Source: a virus
DNA length: 25,780 nucleotides
Strand: one strand, 5' to 3'
Virus record (IMG/VR): IMGVR_UViG_3300029448_000380
Coordinates: 1-25,780 of that record
Part shown: piece by piece, positions 1-7,519 of the stretch
Position numbering within the stretch: the stretch's first letter is position 1
Layout of the letters: the number at the start of each line of letters is the position of its first letter
The notes under the pieces: model-generated
The model's database searches: none
What the model was told of the DNA's origin: nothing
The model's input: the letters and a program-made list of their open reading frames with translations, nothing else
Position numbers and translations under genes: made by a program

Positions 1-1
1 A

Positions 2-67
2 GCAGGTGACAGTGCCAAGAGAGCAGAAGACATCTTGAAGTTGATTAGATCAAGACAAGCAAAATAA
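2..67 (+). CDS. C-terminal end of an unidentified protein (5' end outside the window)
   Basis: An open frame enters from the left edge and ends with TAA at 65-67. It encodes about 21 residues rich in Lys, Arg, Ala and Asp (ending in RSRQAK), which is too short to identify. It is followed by a hairpin and then by the promoter of uvsX, so it is probably the last gene of the preceding transcription unit. In T4-like phages DNA polymerase or clamp-loader genes often sit near uvsX, but nothing here allows that assignment. Confidence 0.5.
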   Translation, partial: AGDSAKRAEDILKLIRSRQAK

Positions 68-77
68 TCTGACATTT

Positions 78-113
78 TACCACGGCCCTGATATTGACGT
101 CAGGGCCTTGGTA
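78..113 (+). terminator. Stem-loop after the upstream gene (terminator-like, no U tract)
   Basis: The left arm (78-91) pairs with the right arm (100-113) around an 8-nt loop (92-99). Thirteen of 14 pairs match, with one C/T mismatch at 83/108, and the inner eight pairs are GC-rich. There is no run of T after the stem, so it is either a weak or factor-assisted terminator, or an RNA processing or 3'-protecting hairpin for the upstream gene. The -35 box of the uvsX promoter lies in the loop. Confidence 0.6.
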
Positions 114-122
114 TGCTAAAAT
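94..122 (+). promoter_or_regulatory. Sigma70-like promoter for the uvsX operon
   Basis: TTGACG (94-99) and TAAAAT (117-122) are separated by 17 bp. Each matches five of six bases of the host sigma70 consensus at the preferred spacing. Transcription would start near 129, a few bases before the AAGGA ribosome-binding site (about 134-138) of the uvsX ATG at 146. This fits an early or middle phage promoter read by host RNA polymerase. Confidence 0.65.
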
Positions 123-145
123 AGATTACACAAAGGACAAAAATT

Positions 146-1198
146 ATGACAAAAGTATTTGACGCAACAAAATTTAGAAAAAGTATAACGAAATCAATAC
201 AGGGTTTAGGAATTGGATTCAGTGATCCAACAGATTGGATATCAACAGGAAACTATGCATTAAATTATCTAATGACCAGTGACTTCAACAGAGGTATCCC
301 ACTAGGCAAGGTAACAGTACTTGCAGGTGAATCAGGAGCAGGTAAAAGTTACATAGCATCAGGAAACATTATCAAGAATGCACAGGATCAAGGTATCTTT
401 GTTATACTGATCGACACAGAGAACGCACTAGATGAACAATGGCTACAAGCATTGAAAGTGGACACATCAGAAGATAAACTTTTAAAATTAAGCATGTCAA
501 TGGTTGATGATGTTGCAAAAACTGTTTCTGAATTCATGAAAGGATACAAAGAGCAACACGCAGACAACAAAGAAGGTGCACCTAAAGTGTTGTTTGTTAT
601 AGACAGTCTAGGCATGATGCTTACCCCAACAGATGTCAATCAGTTCGAAGCAGGTGACATGAAAGGTGATCTAGGTAGAAAACCCAAGGCACTAACGGCA
701 CTAGTAAGGAACTGTGTTAACATGTTTGGTTCATGGAACGTGGGACTTATAGCAACCAACCATACATACGCATCACAGGATATGTTTGACCCGGATGACA
801 AGATATCAGGTGGACAAGGATTTATCTATGCCAGTTCGATTGTGGTAGCAATGAAGAAATTAAAACTTAAAGAAGACGAAAAAGGTAACAAGGTTACTGA
901 CGTGAGAGGTATCAGAGCCGCTTGTAAAGTTATGAAGACCAGATATGCCAAACCATTTGAAGGGGTACAAGTCAAGATTCCATATGATACAGGCATGGAT
1001 CCTTACAGTGGACTAGTTGACTTGTTTGAGAAAAAAGGATTACTAGTACAACAAGGTAATAGACTAAAATACATTGATTCGAAAGGCAAAGAACACATAG
1101 ACTTCAGAAAAGCATGGACAGGTGATAAATTAGATATGATAATGGCGGAATTTAAAGAAGAAGTGCCTGCAGAAACAACGGAAGAAAACGAAGAGTAA
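146..1198 (+). CDS. uvsX: UvsX, RecA-like recombinase (strand-exchange ATPase)
   Basis: This 350-aa protein is a T4-type RecA homologue. It forms filaments on single-stranded DNA and drives strand invasion for recombination-dependent replication and repair. Visible motifs are the Walker A loop GESGAGKS (61-68), the DTENALD segment matching RecA's DAEHALD with its catalytic Glu (about 90-96), the Walker B strand VLFVID (148-153), and ISGGQG (220-225) at the end of the L2 DNA-binding loop. The C-terminus is acidic, as in RecA proteins. Length is normal for UvsX (about 340-390 aa). The ATG follows AAGGA by 7 nt. The stop overlaps the next start (TAATG), so it is probably cotranscribed and translationally coupled with the next two genes, the second of which looks like its loader UvsY. 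Confidence 0.95.
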   Translation: MTKVFDATKFRKSITKSIQGLGIGFSDPTDWISTGNYALNYLMTSDFNRGIPLGKVTVLAGESGAGKSYIASGNIIKNAQDQGIFVILIDTENALDEQWLQALKVDTSEDKLLKLSMSMVDDVAKTVSEFMKGYKEQHADNKEGAPKVLFVIDSLGMMLTPTDVNQFEAGDMKGDLGRKPKALTALVRNCVNMFGSWNVGLIATNHTYASQDMFDPDDKISGGQGFIYASSIVVAMKKLKLKEDEKGNKVTDVRGIRAACKVMKTRYAKPFEGVQVKIPYDTGMDPYSGLVDLFEKKGLLVQQGNRLKYIDSKGKEHIDFRKAWTGDKLDMIMAEFKEEVPAETTEENEE

Positions 1199-1431
1199 TG
1201 ATAGATTTTACACATGAAGATATCGAACGTTTATGGAATTCGATAATCCACTATGTGCCAGAAAGACAAAAACTGGACATGGCAATTGACTTTATAAAGA
1301 GCCTAGAGGACATTGGTGTAGAACATGATGAGATAAAAGCGTCTGCAGAATACGATCCTAAATTAGAAGAAGCAATTAATACTGTATTCGAAGAGGACGA
1401 TGAGTCAGACGGATATGGTGATGATGATTAA
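1198..1431 (+). CDS. Small acidic conserved hypothetical protein between uvsX and uvsY
   Basis: A 77-aa protein starting inside the uvsX stop codon (TAATG). It has a predicted helical N-terminal part with a WNSIIHYVPERQKLD segment (about 13-27) and a very acidic tail rich in Glu and Asp from residue 57 on. I recall similar small acidic proteins next to uvsX in marine T4-like phages, but no function is known to me. Its position between the recombinase and a UvsY-like mediator suggests a role in recombination or simple cotranscription. The acidic tail could mimic DNA or contact UvsX or the single-strand binding protein; that is inference only. Its end overlaps the next gene by about 30 nt. Confidence 0.8.
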   Translation: MIDFTHEDIERLWNSIIHYVPERQKLDMAIDFIKSLEDIGVEHDEIKASAEYDPKLEEAINTVFEEDDESDGYGDDD

Positions 1432-1885
1432 TTGGTACAACGAAGTAAGTAGAAATCTCGACAAGATACCTGACTGTGTCGCATACTTTGACAAAGAACT
1501 ACTAGAAGCAAAGAAGCAGTGCAAAATATACGGTAATCTAGAAAGAGCAAGTGCATCACTACCAGGAATAGTAGAAGAAAGATTCAGTCAGTTGCAACAA
1601 CTGGAAGCGATATTAGAATACCTCAACATTGAATTAAGAAGACTAAGATCAAAAACTTTTAGGAAATATTTAGAAAATTACAACAGAGCATTATCAAGCA
1701 GAGATGCAGAGAAGTATGTTGACGGCGAGGACGATGTTGTTGACATGGATAAAATTATAAATGACTTTGCATTGATAAGGAATCAATGGTTAGGCATCAC
1801 CAAAGGTTTAGATCAAAAACAATGGCAAATTACAAACATTGTTAAATTGAGAGTAGCAGGAATGGAAGATGCCGACATCAAATAG
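1400..1885 (+). CDS. uvsY: UvsY-like recombination mediator
   Basis: A protein of up to 161 aa, resembling UvsY, which helps UvsX displace single-strand binding protein and load on ssDNA (T4 UvsY is 137 aa). The second half aligns by eye with T4 UvsY: a helical region, then a SSRDAEKY stretch where T4 has a DRYEKSE-type segment, then IRNQWLGITKGLDQKQWQI (about 126-144) where T4 has its GALDAIKSRGFAI-type helix, then a short basic/hydrophobic end. No enzyme motif is present, as expected for a mediator. The start is uncertain: ATG 1400 overlaps the upstream gene and has AGAGG too close for ideal use, while in-frame ATGs at 1415, 1421 and 1424 would remove 5-8 residues. Adjacency to uvsX supports the call, although in T4 itself the two genes are apart. 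Confidence 0.65.
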   Translation: MSQTDMVMMINWYNEVSRNLDKIPDCVAYFDKELLEAKKQCKIYGNLERASASLPGIVEERFSQLQQLEAILEYLNIELRRLRSKTFRKYLENYNRALSSRDAEKYVDGEDDVVDMDKIINDFALIRNQWLGITKGLDQKQWQITNIVKLRVAGMEDADIK

Positions 1886-2495
1886 AGTAATCCTTACAGA
1901 CGTTGATGGCGTACTGTTAGAGTGGGAACACCATTTCACAAAATGGATGTTACAAAGAACACTGTTTGACCAAAGAGGTGCTAGGTACCACCCTTACAGA
2001 TTGTTACCCAATAAACAAAATACATACGAGATGGCAGACCGTTTTGGGTTGACCAAAGATGAAATACGTAAAGAGATCAGGGAGTTCAACAGGAGTGCAT
2101 GGATGGGAACACAAAGACCCATGCTTGAGTCACAAACTTGGGTGAAACTTATGGCCGCAGAAGGTTGGACATTTATTCCTATCACATCGCAGACGTCAGA
2201 CATACCTGCACAGCATTTACGTAAGAAAAGATTAGGAGAATTATTTGGAGATCATGTTTTTACCAATTACCATATTTTAGGCACAGGAGCCGACAAAGAT
2301 TCGGCATTAGCAGAGTTTCACAACACCGGACTATATTGGGTCGAGGACAAGCCAAAGAACGCTGTAGCCGGGCTCAAATACGGTTTAAAGCCTATATTAA
2401 TCGACCATGAATACAATCGAGACTTTGATCATCCTGAGATTATACGTGTAAGTAATTGGAAAGAAATACACCAAATTACGTCGGGAAGAAAATGA
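1869..2495 (+). CDS. HAD-superfamily hydrolase (probable nucleotide or sugar phosphatase)
   Basis: A 208-aa protein with the four HAD signatures: motif I DVDGV (11-15, nucleophile D11 and acid/base D13), motif II ITSQ (106-109), a possible motif III lysine in ADKDS (141-145), and motif IV WVEDKPKNA (157-165) with acidic E159/D160 for Mg2+. HAD enzymes of this size usually remove phosphate from nucleotides, sugars or DNA ends. The substrate cannot be read here. Related proteins occur in marine T4-like phages as unassigned hydrolases. It overlaps the uvsY-like gene by 17 nt and the next glycosyltransferase start by 4 nt (ATGA), so it may serve DNA-end or nucleotide metabolism, or supply a dephosphorylated sugar to the adjacent glycosyltransferase. 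Confidence 0.8.
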   Translation: MPTSNRVILTDVDGVLLEWEHHFTKWMLQRTLFDQRGARYHPYRLLPNKQNTYEMADRFGLTKDEIRKEIREFNRSAWMGTQRPMLESQTWVKLMAAEGWTFIPITSQTSDIPAQHLRKKRLGELFGDHVFTNYHILGTGADKDSALAEFHNTGLYWVEDKPKNAVAGLKYGLKPILIDHEYNRDFDHPEIIRVSNWKEIHQITSGRK

Positions 2496-3166
2496 AAATA
2501 TATGTAGGACACGACAGTAGAGAAGACATAGCATATCAAGTTTGTGAACACAGTATAAAAAGAAGAGATCCTTCTGCTGAAGTAATACCACTGAAACAGA
2601 AACAAATGAGGGATCAAGGATTGTACACCAGACCAGTGGACAAACTAGCCTCCACAGAATTTACTTTCACTAGATTCTTTGTACCATATATCAATGACTT
2701 CAAAGGTTGGGCAGTTTTTTGTGACTGTGACTTCCTTTGGAAAATACCATCGCACGAACTTATAAAACACTGTGACAACTCGAAAGCAGTGGTTGTTGTG
2801 CAACATGATTACACACCAAAAGAAACTACAAAAATGGACGGGCAGGTGCAGACAGTGTACCCAAGGAAAAATTGGTCTAGCATGGTGCTTTGGAATTGTG
2901 AACACCCAAAGAACAAAATACTTACTCCAGAATTGCTCAACGAAGAATCGCCAAAATTCTTGCACAGGTTTGGTTGGTTGGATGAGAACGAGATAGGATC
3001 TCTGCCTCTAGAATACAACTGGTTAGTTGGTTGGTATAAGGAACCAAACGACGGACATCCAAAGATCCTACACTACACTGAAGGTGGTCCATGGTTTGAT
3101 GGTTATCGTGATTGCGAGTACGCGGACGATTGGAAGAAAGAACTTATAAATTTATTCAGTGCGTGA
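2492..3166 (+). CDS. GT-A fold glycosyltransferase with DxD motif
   Basis: A 224-aa protein with an N-terminal MKIYVGHDSRE strand and nucleotide-binding region, STEFTFTRFFVP (about 55-66), and the metal-binding motif FCDCDFLW with DCD at 78-80, as in GT8-like and related retaining glycosyltransferases. Near the C-terminus HYTEGGPWF resembles the substrate-binding end of this group. It would transfer a sugar from a nucleotide-sugar donor. I choose ATG 2492, which overlaps the upstream TGA (ATGA) and follows GGGAAGAA, over an upstream in-frame ATG at 2456 lying inside the HAD gene. Acceptor unknown: protein, surface polysaccharide or modified DNA base. It is the first of several glycosyltransferases in the region but belongs to the rightward uvsX transcription unit. 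Confidence 0.85.
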   Translation: MKIYVGHDSREDIAYQVCEHSIKRRDPSAEVIPLKQKQMRDQGLYTRPVDKLASTEFTFTRFFVPYINDFKGWAVFCDCDFLWKIPSHELIKHCDNSKAVVVVQHDYTPKETTKMDGQVQTVYPRKNWSSMVLWNCEHPKNKILTPELLNEESPKFLHRFGWLDENEIGSLPLEYNWLVGWYKEPNDGHPKILHYTEGGPWFDGYRDCEYADDWKKELINLFSA

Positions 3167-3603
3167 TGGACTGGACAAAATTAAAACTAGATCACTATCA
3201 CGACCAACCTGTAGAGCACATCTGCATCACCAGTATGATCGACACAAATACCTACGATAGGTTATACGAAAATCAAAAAGATTTGAATCACCAAAGTTGG
3301 CAAGAATTCAAAAAAAAGCACAATACTAATTGTTCTTTGCGAGAAAATATATCAGACATCGATTTAAGCAATGACGTTATTTGGCTTTGGTTCTTCAAAG
3401 AAAGAAGTGATCAGACTGCATCTTACGTTCATATAAAAGGCAAACAAATAAGGTACAGGCCGAACGTTTTCTTAATATCTAAATGCAAAAATTTTAAGTT
3501 TGTGCATGCCTCGAGGAAATATATTAGAAGTCCGTTTGTTCAATTGGACATGAATGTAGATGACTATAATAAAATACTAAAAAGATTTAATAAAACTACG
3601 TAA
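3166..3603 (+). CDS. Hypothetical basic protein
   Basis: I do not recognise this 145-aa protein. It starts with ATG overlapping the upstream TGA (TGATG at 3164-3168); a frame opening at 3112 would add 18 residues from inside the glycosyltransferase gene and is less likely. It is rich in Lys, Asn, Tyr and His, has no signal peptide or membrane segment, and carries a WLWFFKERS aromatic stretch near residue 75. Its DNA is more AT-rich than uvsX. It ends tail to tail with the leftward glycosyltransferase gene, overlapping its 3' end by 27 nt, and no convincing terminator is visible there. Cotranscription with the DxD glycosyltransferase is the only hint of role. Confidence 0.7.
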   Translation: MDWTKLKLDHYHDQPVEHICITSMIDTNTYDRLYENQKDLNHQSWQEFKKKHNTNCSLRENISDIDLSNDVIWLWFFKERSDQTASYVHIKGKQIRYRPNVFLISKCKNFKFVHASRKYIRSPFVQLDMNVDDYNKILKRFNKTT

Positions 3604-4287
3604 CGCATCTACATCAGATTTTAAATGCCTGTCTCTGACTTTAGTCCATACGAAGTTATCTCTTTCTCGAATGTTTAAATTTTCCCGTATTTGTTTTCCT
3701 GCATTGTCATCTAGTATCTTTTTTGCTTTGAATTCAACGTCAGGAAGATAAAGACATCTGTTAAGTTTACGTGCAACTTTTTGTGTGTATGAATCAACAT
3801 GCCAATGCCAAAAAAATGCAGGAGCCAAATATCCTAAAGTATTTGTCCAATTTTTATGAACTGCAAAGTGGGCCGCTGGTAAAGGTTCGTCAGGCCATAG
3901 CGTTGCTTTACTACCAAAGTCCTTGTTGCCTTTCGTACGCCCATCGCTTGGCACTACCATCAGGATCTTGTCTTTAAACTTGTTAATCTCGTCAGTTATA
4001 ATTTTGTCCCAGTGTTTGGTTTTAATTTGCACGTCATCACCCATTAACATTACAACATCATTAGTTGCCTTGTCGCACATCAGATTCCAACTATAACAAG
4101 TTGACTGATTGCGTCCTACCACGTAGTGTTTTTGGTCTAATAGGTCTTTGTACTGTGCTAAAGTTTTGTCATCGTAATTAAGATAAAAAAGAAACTCTGT
4201 GTTACCTTTTTGTGTCTTTAAGGCAGTGTCTATTAATCTTTTTGCTAGTTCAGGTCTACCCCTTGATGGACAGCACAAGGAAATCAT
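3577..4287 (-). CDS. GT2-like glycosyltransferase
   Basis: A 236-aa protein beginning MISLCCPSRGRPE, the typical first strand and loop of family-2-like GT-A enzymes. It continues with a YLNYDD segment (35-40) and MLMGDDVQI (80-88), whose GDD acts as the DxD-type metal/nucleotide motif. A WHWHVDSY segment in the second half could form the acceptor side. It probably adds one sugar to the glycan made by this cluster. It is the last gene of the leftward arm; its ATG overlaps the end of the epimerase gene by 4 nt, so translation is likely coupled. The gene is on the short side for GT2 enzymes but appears intact. Confidence 0.8.
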   Translation of the reverse strand: MISLCCPSRGRPELAKRLIDTALKTQKGNTEFLFYLNYDDKTLAQYKDLLDQKHYVVGRNQSTCYSWNLMCDKATNDVVMLMGDDVQIKTKHWDKIITDEINKFKDKILMVVPSDGRTKGNKDFGSKATLWPDEPLPAAHFAVHKNWTNTLGYLAPAFFWHWHVDSYTQKVARKLNRCLYLPDVEFKAKKILDDNAGKQIRENLNIRERDNFVWTKVRDRHLKSDVDALRSFIKSF

Positions 4288-5288
4288 ATCAATTTATTTT
4301 TCCAAGTTTCCGGAGTGATATCATTAACAATTTCTAAAGGCAAGTGATACTGGAATTTTTTAGTTCCCCTTGTCCTTATATATTCCGCAGTCTTACTCAC
4401 AGACTGTCGCATATTTGTTGATGTTTTGTAGTCCAATAATTCTCGTGCTTTGTCTGACGAACAGGTTGCAAGTTTAACTTCTTTGGGCCTATCTTTGTGA
4501 TGTATTGGATCGAGATTAATTCCTGTTTCATTTGCACAGGCTTCTGCTAATTCGTTTATCGTTACAGGCTCTTCGTCTGGGCCTATGTTTATTACTTCAC
4601 CAACAACGTTGTCATGAAATGCAAGTGCGTTCAAACAATATAGACAATCGTCTATGTAACTGAAACATCTTTTTTGTTCACCGTCTCCGTATATGATAGG
4701 TTGTTTACCTTGCAACATCCTGTTCAACATAATAGACATTACGTTCCTAAAAGGATCGTCATACTTCTGCCTCGGGCCTACAATGTTGTGAGGAACAGCA
4801 ATCACATACTCAACTCCGTGTGTTTCACACAAGTTTCTCAATACGTCTTCTCCGGCCTTCTTTGCAATACCGTATGGATCCTGCGGTCGACATTCGTAAT
4901 CTTCTTTGTAAGGCAACTTGTCATGCTGACCATACCTGGCCATGCTTGAACAGTACACGATACGTTTGACCTTGTTTCTTATTGCGGCAGTAATGGTTGT
5001 GACAGATGCTTCAAAAATATTTCTAGTAACTAACACAGGAGAAAATACAGACAGTCCTTCATAGGCAGTGGCGGCAGTGTGGTACACTATGTCACAACCC
5101 ACCATTGCCTTGGTCATGTTCTCCAAATCGCAACAGTCTACTTGGTGAAACTCAACATCCTGTGGTACATTATCTGTGTAACCACCAATCATGTTATCAT
5201 TACCAGCAACGGTATGACCTTGCGATATCATTAAGTCTGCTAGATGTGATCCTAAAAAACCTGCTACACCTGTGATAAAAATTTTCAT
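4284..5288 (-). CDS. NAD(P)-dependent sugar epimerase/dehydratase (extended SDR)
   Basis: A 334-aa protein of the extended short-chain dehydrogenase family that acts on nucleotide sugars. It has the Rossmann motif TGVAGFLG (6-13), YHTAA (69-73), the catalytic CSS (113-115) and YGIAK (Y139, K143), and a C-terminal substrate domain. The closest known types are UDP-glucose/UDP-N-acetylglucosamine 4-epimerases and related dehydratases; exact specificity cannot be told by eye. It would prepare an activated sugar for the glycosyltransferases around it. A 19-bp gap (5289-5307) separates it from the FkbM methyltransferase upstream, and no strong Shine-Dalgarno sequence is visible. Confidence 0.9.
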   Translation of the reverse strand: MKIFITGVAGFLGSHLADLMISQGHTVAGNDNMIGGYTDNVPQDVEFHQVDCCDLENMTKAMVGCDIVYHTAATAYEGLSVFSPVLVTRNIFEASVTTITAAIRNKVKRIVYCSSMARYGQHDKLPYKEDYECRPQDPYGIAKKAGEDVLRNLCETHGVEYVIAVPHNIVGPRQKYDDPFRNVMSIMLNRMLQGKQPIIYGDGEQKRCFSYIDDCLYCLNALAFHDNVVGEVINIGPDEEPVTINELAEACANETGINLDPIHHKDRPKEVKLATCSSDKARELLDYKTSTNMRQSVSKTAEYIRTRGTKKFQYHLPLEIVNDITPETWKNKLI

Positions 5289-5307
5289 TTTGAGTATTTA
5301 ATTTAAG

Positions 5308-5934
5308 TTATGGACGGTAGAAAACTTTGTCTGGCCAGTGGTCCATCAGTACCTTGTATCCTAAAGTTTTTATATGTGTTTCGATTTCAATATTACTACT
5401 ACCATATTTTCTAGTGTTGTTGTTCAACTCTATCATTATGTACTGCACATTTTCCAACGTGTTCTTTGCACCTTTTAACACTTCCATTTCATAACCTTCT
5501 ACGTCTATTTTAATTAAATCTACGTCAGGAAGTTGTAGACTATCTATTGTGGTCATGGTAATGGAACCCTCACCAATTACTCTTTTACTCTGTGTAAAAT
5601 TATCTTCTGACAAAGATATCTTTGTTTGTTCGGCACCTATGGCAAGTTCATGTGTATCTATATTACCATCAACATTTTTTGCAAGACACGAATAATGAAG
5701 TTTTTCTGGCTCAAACGCAACCACATGATCGCAGTACTGCTTCATTGCCATACTCCATGTGCCCACCCATGCACCTATATCTAAAGCACATTTGAATTTC
5801 TTATTATCTTTACTACAATAATCTTGGAATTTTAAAAGACATTTGTTCTGAGTGAATGGTTTTCCTGCTCTCCAATCTTCTATGTGGACATCATTGCTAG
5901 GCACCCAAAACCCATTAATTTTTTCTATGTTCAT
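5308..5934 (-). CDS. FkbM-family SAM-dependent methyltransferase
   Basis: A 208-aa class I methyltransferase. The SAM-binding motif I is LDIGAWVGTWS (51-61), the ribose-binding acidic loop is AFEPE (73-77), and the FkbM hallmark KIDVEGYEMEVLKGA (142-156) is complete. FkbM enzymes O-methylate sugars and other small molecules and are common in polysaccharide and LPS clusters, including those carried by marine phages. Here it most likely caps or modifies a glycan residue. Its start overlaps the end of the upstream SGNH-like gene by 4 nt, so both are likely on one leftward mRNA. No truncation is seen. Confidence 0.9.
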   Translation of the reverse strand: MNIEKINGFWVPSNDVHIEDWRAGKPFTQNKCLLKFQDYCSKDNKKFKCALDIGAWVGTWSMAMKQYCDHVVAFEPEKLHYSCLAKNVDGNIDTHELAIGAEQTKISLSEDNFTQSKRVIGEGSITMTTIDSLQLPDVDLIKIDVEGYEMEVLKGAKNTLENVQYIMIELNNNTRKYGSSNIEIETHIKTLGYKVLMDHWPDKVFYRP

Positions 5935-6710
5935 AGTATTTCTTCAACTAGCGGCATCAATTGTTCCGCCCATGCTGTCTGGCCTTCCACGTTTGGATGT
6001 TCGTCTAACTCCGATACAACCATTTTATGTTTTAGGCACCAACCATGTTGCGTTTCATTGAAACTGCCTTGCAATCTATAATAATTTTTTTGATCAACCA
6101 TACCTAATAATTTTTTACACTCATCAGTTAACGGGTCATCGAATCCATTGTAAAGGGCATTGTACATTAAGTAAGGTACACGATTTGCATTACAAAAATT
6201 TTGCATATAGAGTATCTGCATCGCTGTCCTTATCTGCCCTTCTTCTTCTATGGCAGGGTAGTATTCTCTAACACCTTTGTTTATCCATGGATCGAATTTT
6301 ACATCCTTGTAGTTGACCTGTTCATCTATGCCTACCATCTTCCAGGTGTGCCAGTGGCTAGGATTACTGTGATACTTTTCTCTTACTCTAGTAAGTCCTT
6401 CTCTTCTGTTGTGACTGGTGATACCGATCAACACAAACGTTTTTCTAAACTGTATATGTAACAATCTTCGCAATATCATCTCGTTGCTGGCACCGTTTTG
6501 TGAAATAGGATTGTACTTCCGATCTAGTTTATCCGCTAATATCTTGCCAACGTTGGTGGGCTCGTTAGGAATTATCAATCCGTGTTTTTTCTCAAACTGT
6601 TTCTTACGATTTTTAAAATGTAGGTTGGCTCCCCTCTCCAGTCCGGGTATAAATGTTGGTACTGCGTTGCCAACAGCCATGGAACATCCTAAATGTATCA
6701 ATCTTTTCAC
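5931..6710 (-). CDS. SGNH/GDSL-hydrolase-like protein (putative glycan esterase or acyltransferase)
   Basis: A 259-aa protein with a degenerate SGNH layout: HLGCSM (S10 as candidate nucleophile), NGASN (72-76, the Gly/Asn oxyanion block), and DEHPNVEG near the C-terminus (D236, H238) as the Asp-His end of the triad. The usual DxxH is here DxH, as in some remote members of the fold. It shares the GCS start and the HP-x3-G-x3-WA-x-QL ending with the other SGNH-like protein at 7494-8183, so the two are probably distant paralogs. Expected role: adding or removing acetyl or other acyl groups on the glycan. No signal peptide is seen, which favours a cytoplasmic role. Function is inferred from motifs only. 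Confidence 0.65.
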   Translation of the reverse strand: MKRLIHLGCSMAVGNAVPTFIPGLERGANLHFKNRKKQFEKKHGLIIPNEPTNVGKILADKLDRKYNPISQNGASNEMILRRLLHIQFRKTFVLIGITSHNRREGLTRVREKYHSNPSHWHTWKMVGIDEQVNYKDVKFDPWINKGVREYYPAIEEEGQIRTAMQILYMQNFCNANRVPYLMYNALYNGFDDPLTDECKKLLGMVDQKNYYRLQGSFNETQHGWCLKHKMVVSELDEHPNVEGQTAWAEQLMPLVEEIL

Positions 6711-7519
6711 AGCAATCCCTTGTCCATCAATATTTCTATTGCACGCCCATTTGCTAACTCCTCAGGGGTAAACTGTTGGTATGCAAGACTGTACAACCAC
6801 TCTTCGGGACCTCCGTAGTAAGGATTTTCTATGTCGGCCAATTCGGTTCCTGCTACGTCAGTGGCAAAGCTCTTCTCATGACAGAACACCGGGACACCTT
6901 CACACATGGCCTCCACCGCGGAGATAGAACAACTGGTCACAACACACCACGCCTCTTTAAGATCCTCAGATAGGGGTATCTTGGCTTCACTCGGTCCTGA
7001 TGTACCCCTGCCCCTAGGCTTGAGTCGAAGTCGTATAGGTCTGTCTGTGTATCTCTTTATTTTTTCTATAGTACGATTTGTCCAATCAGGCTCATCTATA
7101 TAAGTGTTAATGCTGTCCGAACTAGGACAAACCAATACGTACTTGCCAGCGAACGCAGGCGCCTTTAACTTCATGCCAAACTTCTCGAATCTGTCTGGCT
7201 TACAGTCTTTAATGTAAGGTACGTGTATGTTGTTCTTGCAAATACGCCAGTAATGATTGTCTGCTTTGAGATTGCTGTTGTCAAATCTTCCAAAGTATGG
7301 AGTATCCGCAAACCAATAATTATGATTACGTGCCTCCAACTGCTGTATCATTCCCATGTTGTTGTTAACAAATCCCCAAAACATGCTGTTGCTGGCAGGG
7401 TCTGTCTCAACTGCATTGTCTAGTTTTGTTATCTGCTCAGGCCAAGATTTTGCTACACCGTTGAAAACTTCCCACGCCTTGCTTTTTGGATTATTAAATG
7501 GTGCGTAAATTGTTAGCAT
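6707..7519 (-). CDS. KpsS-like GT-B glycosyltransferase, paralog 1 of 4
   Basis: A 270-aa protein of a family that recurs four times here. The C-terminal half carries the family signature: a basic LRLKPRG loop (164-170), VVTSCSISAVEAMCEGVPVFC (193-213, the usual sugar-phosphate-binding Ser/Thr loop followed by G-x-P), ADIENP (228-233), and a closing W-x3-L-Y-x3-F-x2-E-E-x-A-N-G block. This resembles the capsule polysaccharide KpsS/KpsC-type GT-B domain. The N-terminal half shares a YWFADTPYF (68-76) and HYWRICKN (89-96) pattern with paralog 2. It probably transfers a sugar to a growing surface glycan. It overlaps its neighbours by 4 nt (downstream) and 26 nt (upstream). Confidence 0.65.
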   Translation of the reverse strand: MLTIYAPFNNPKSKAWEVFNGVAKSWPEQITKLDNAVETDPASNSMFWGFVNNNMGMIQQLEARNHNYWFADTPYFGRFDNSNLKADNHYWRICKNNIHVPYIKDCKPDRFEKFGMKLKAPAFAGKYVLVCPSSDSINTYIDEPDWTNRTIEKIKRYTDRPIRLRLKPRGRGTSGPSEAKIPLSEDLKEAWCVVTSCSISAVEAMCEGVPVFCHEKSFATDVAGTELADIENPYYGGPEEWLYSLAYQQFTPEELANGRAIEILMDKGLL

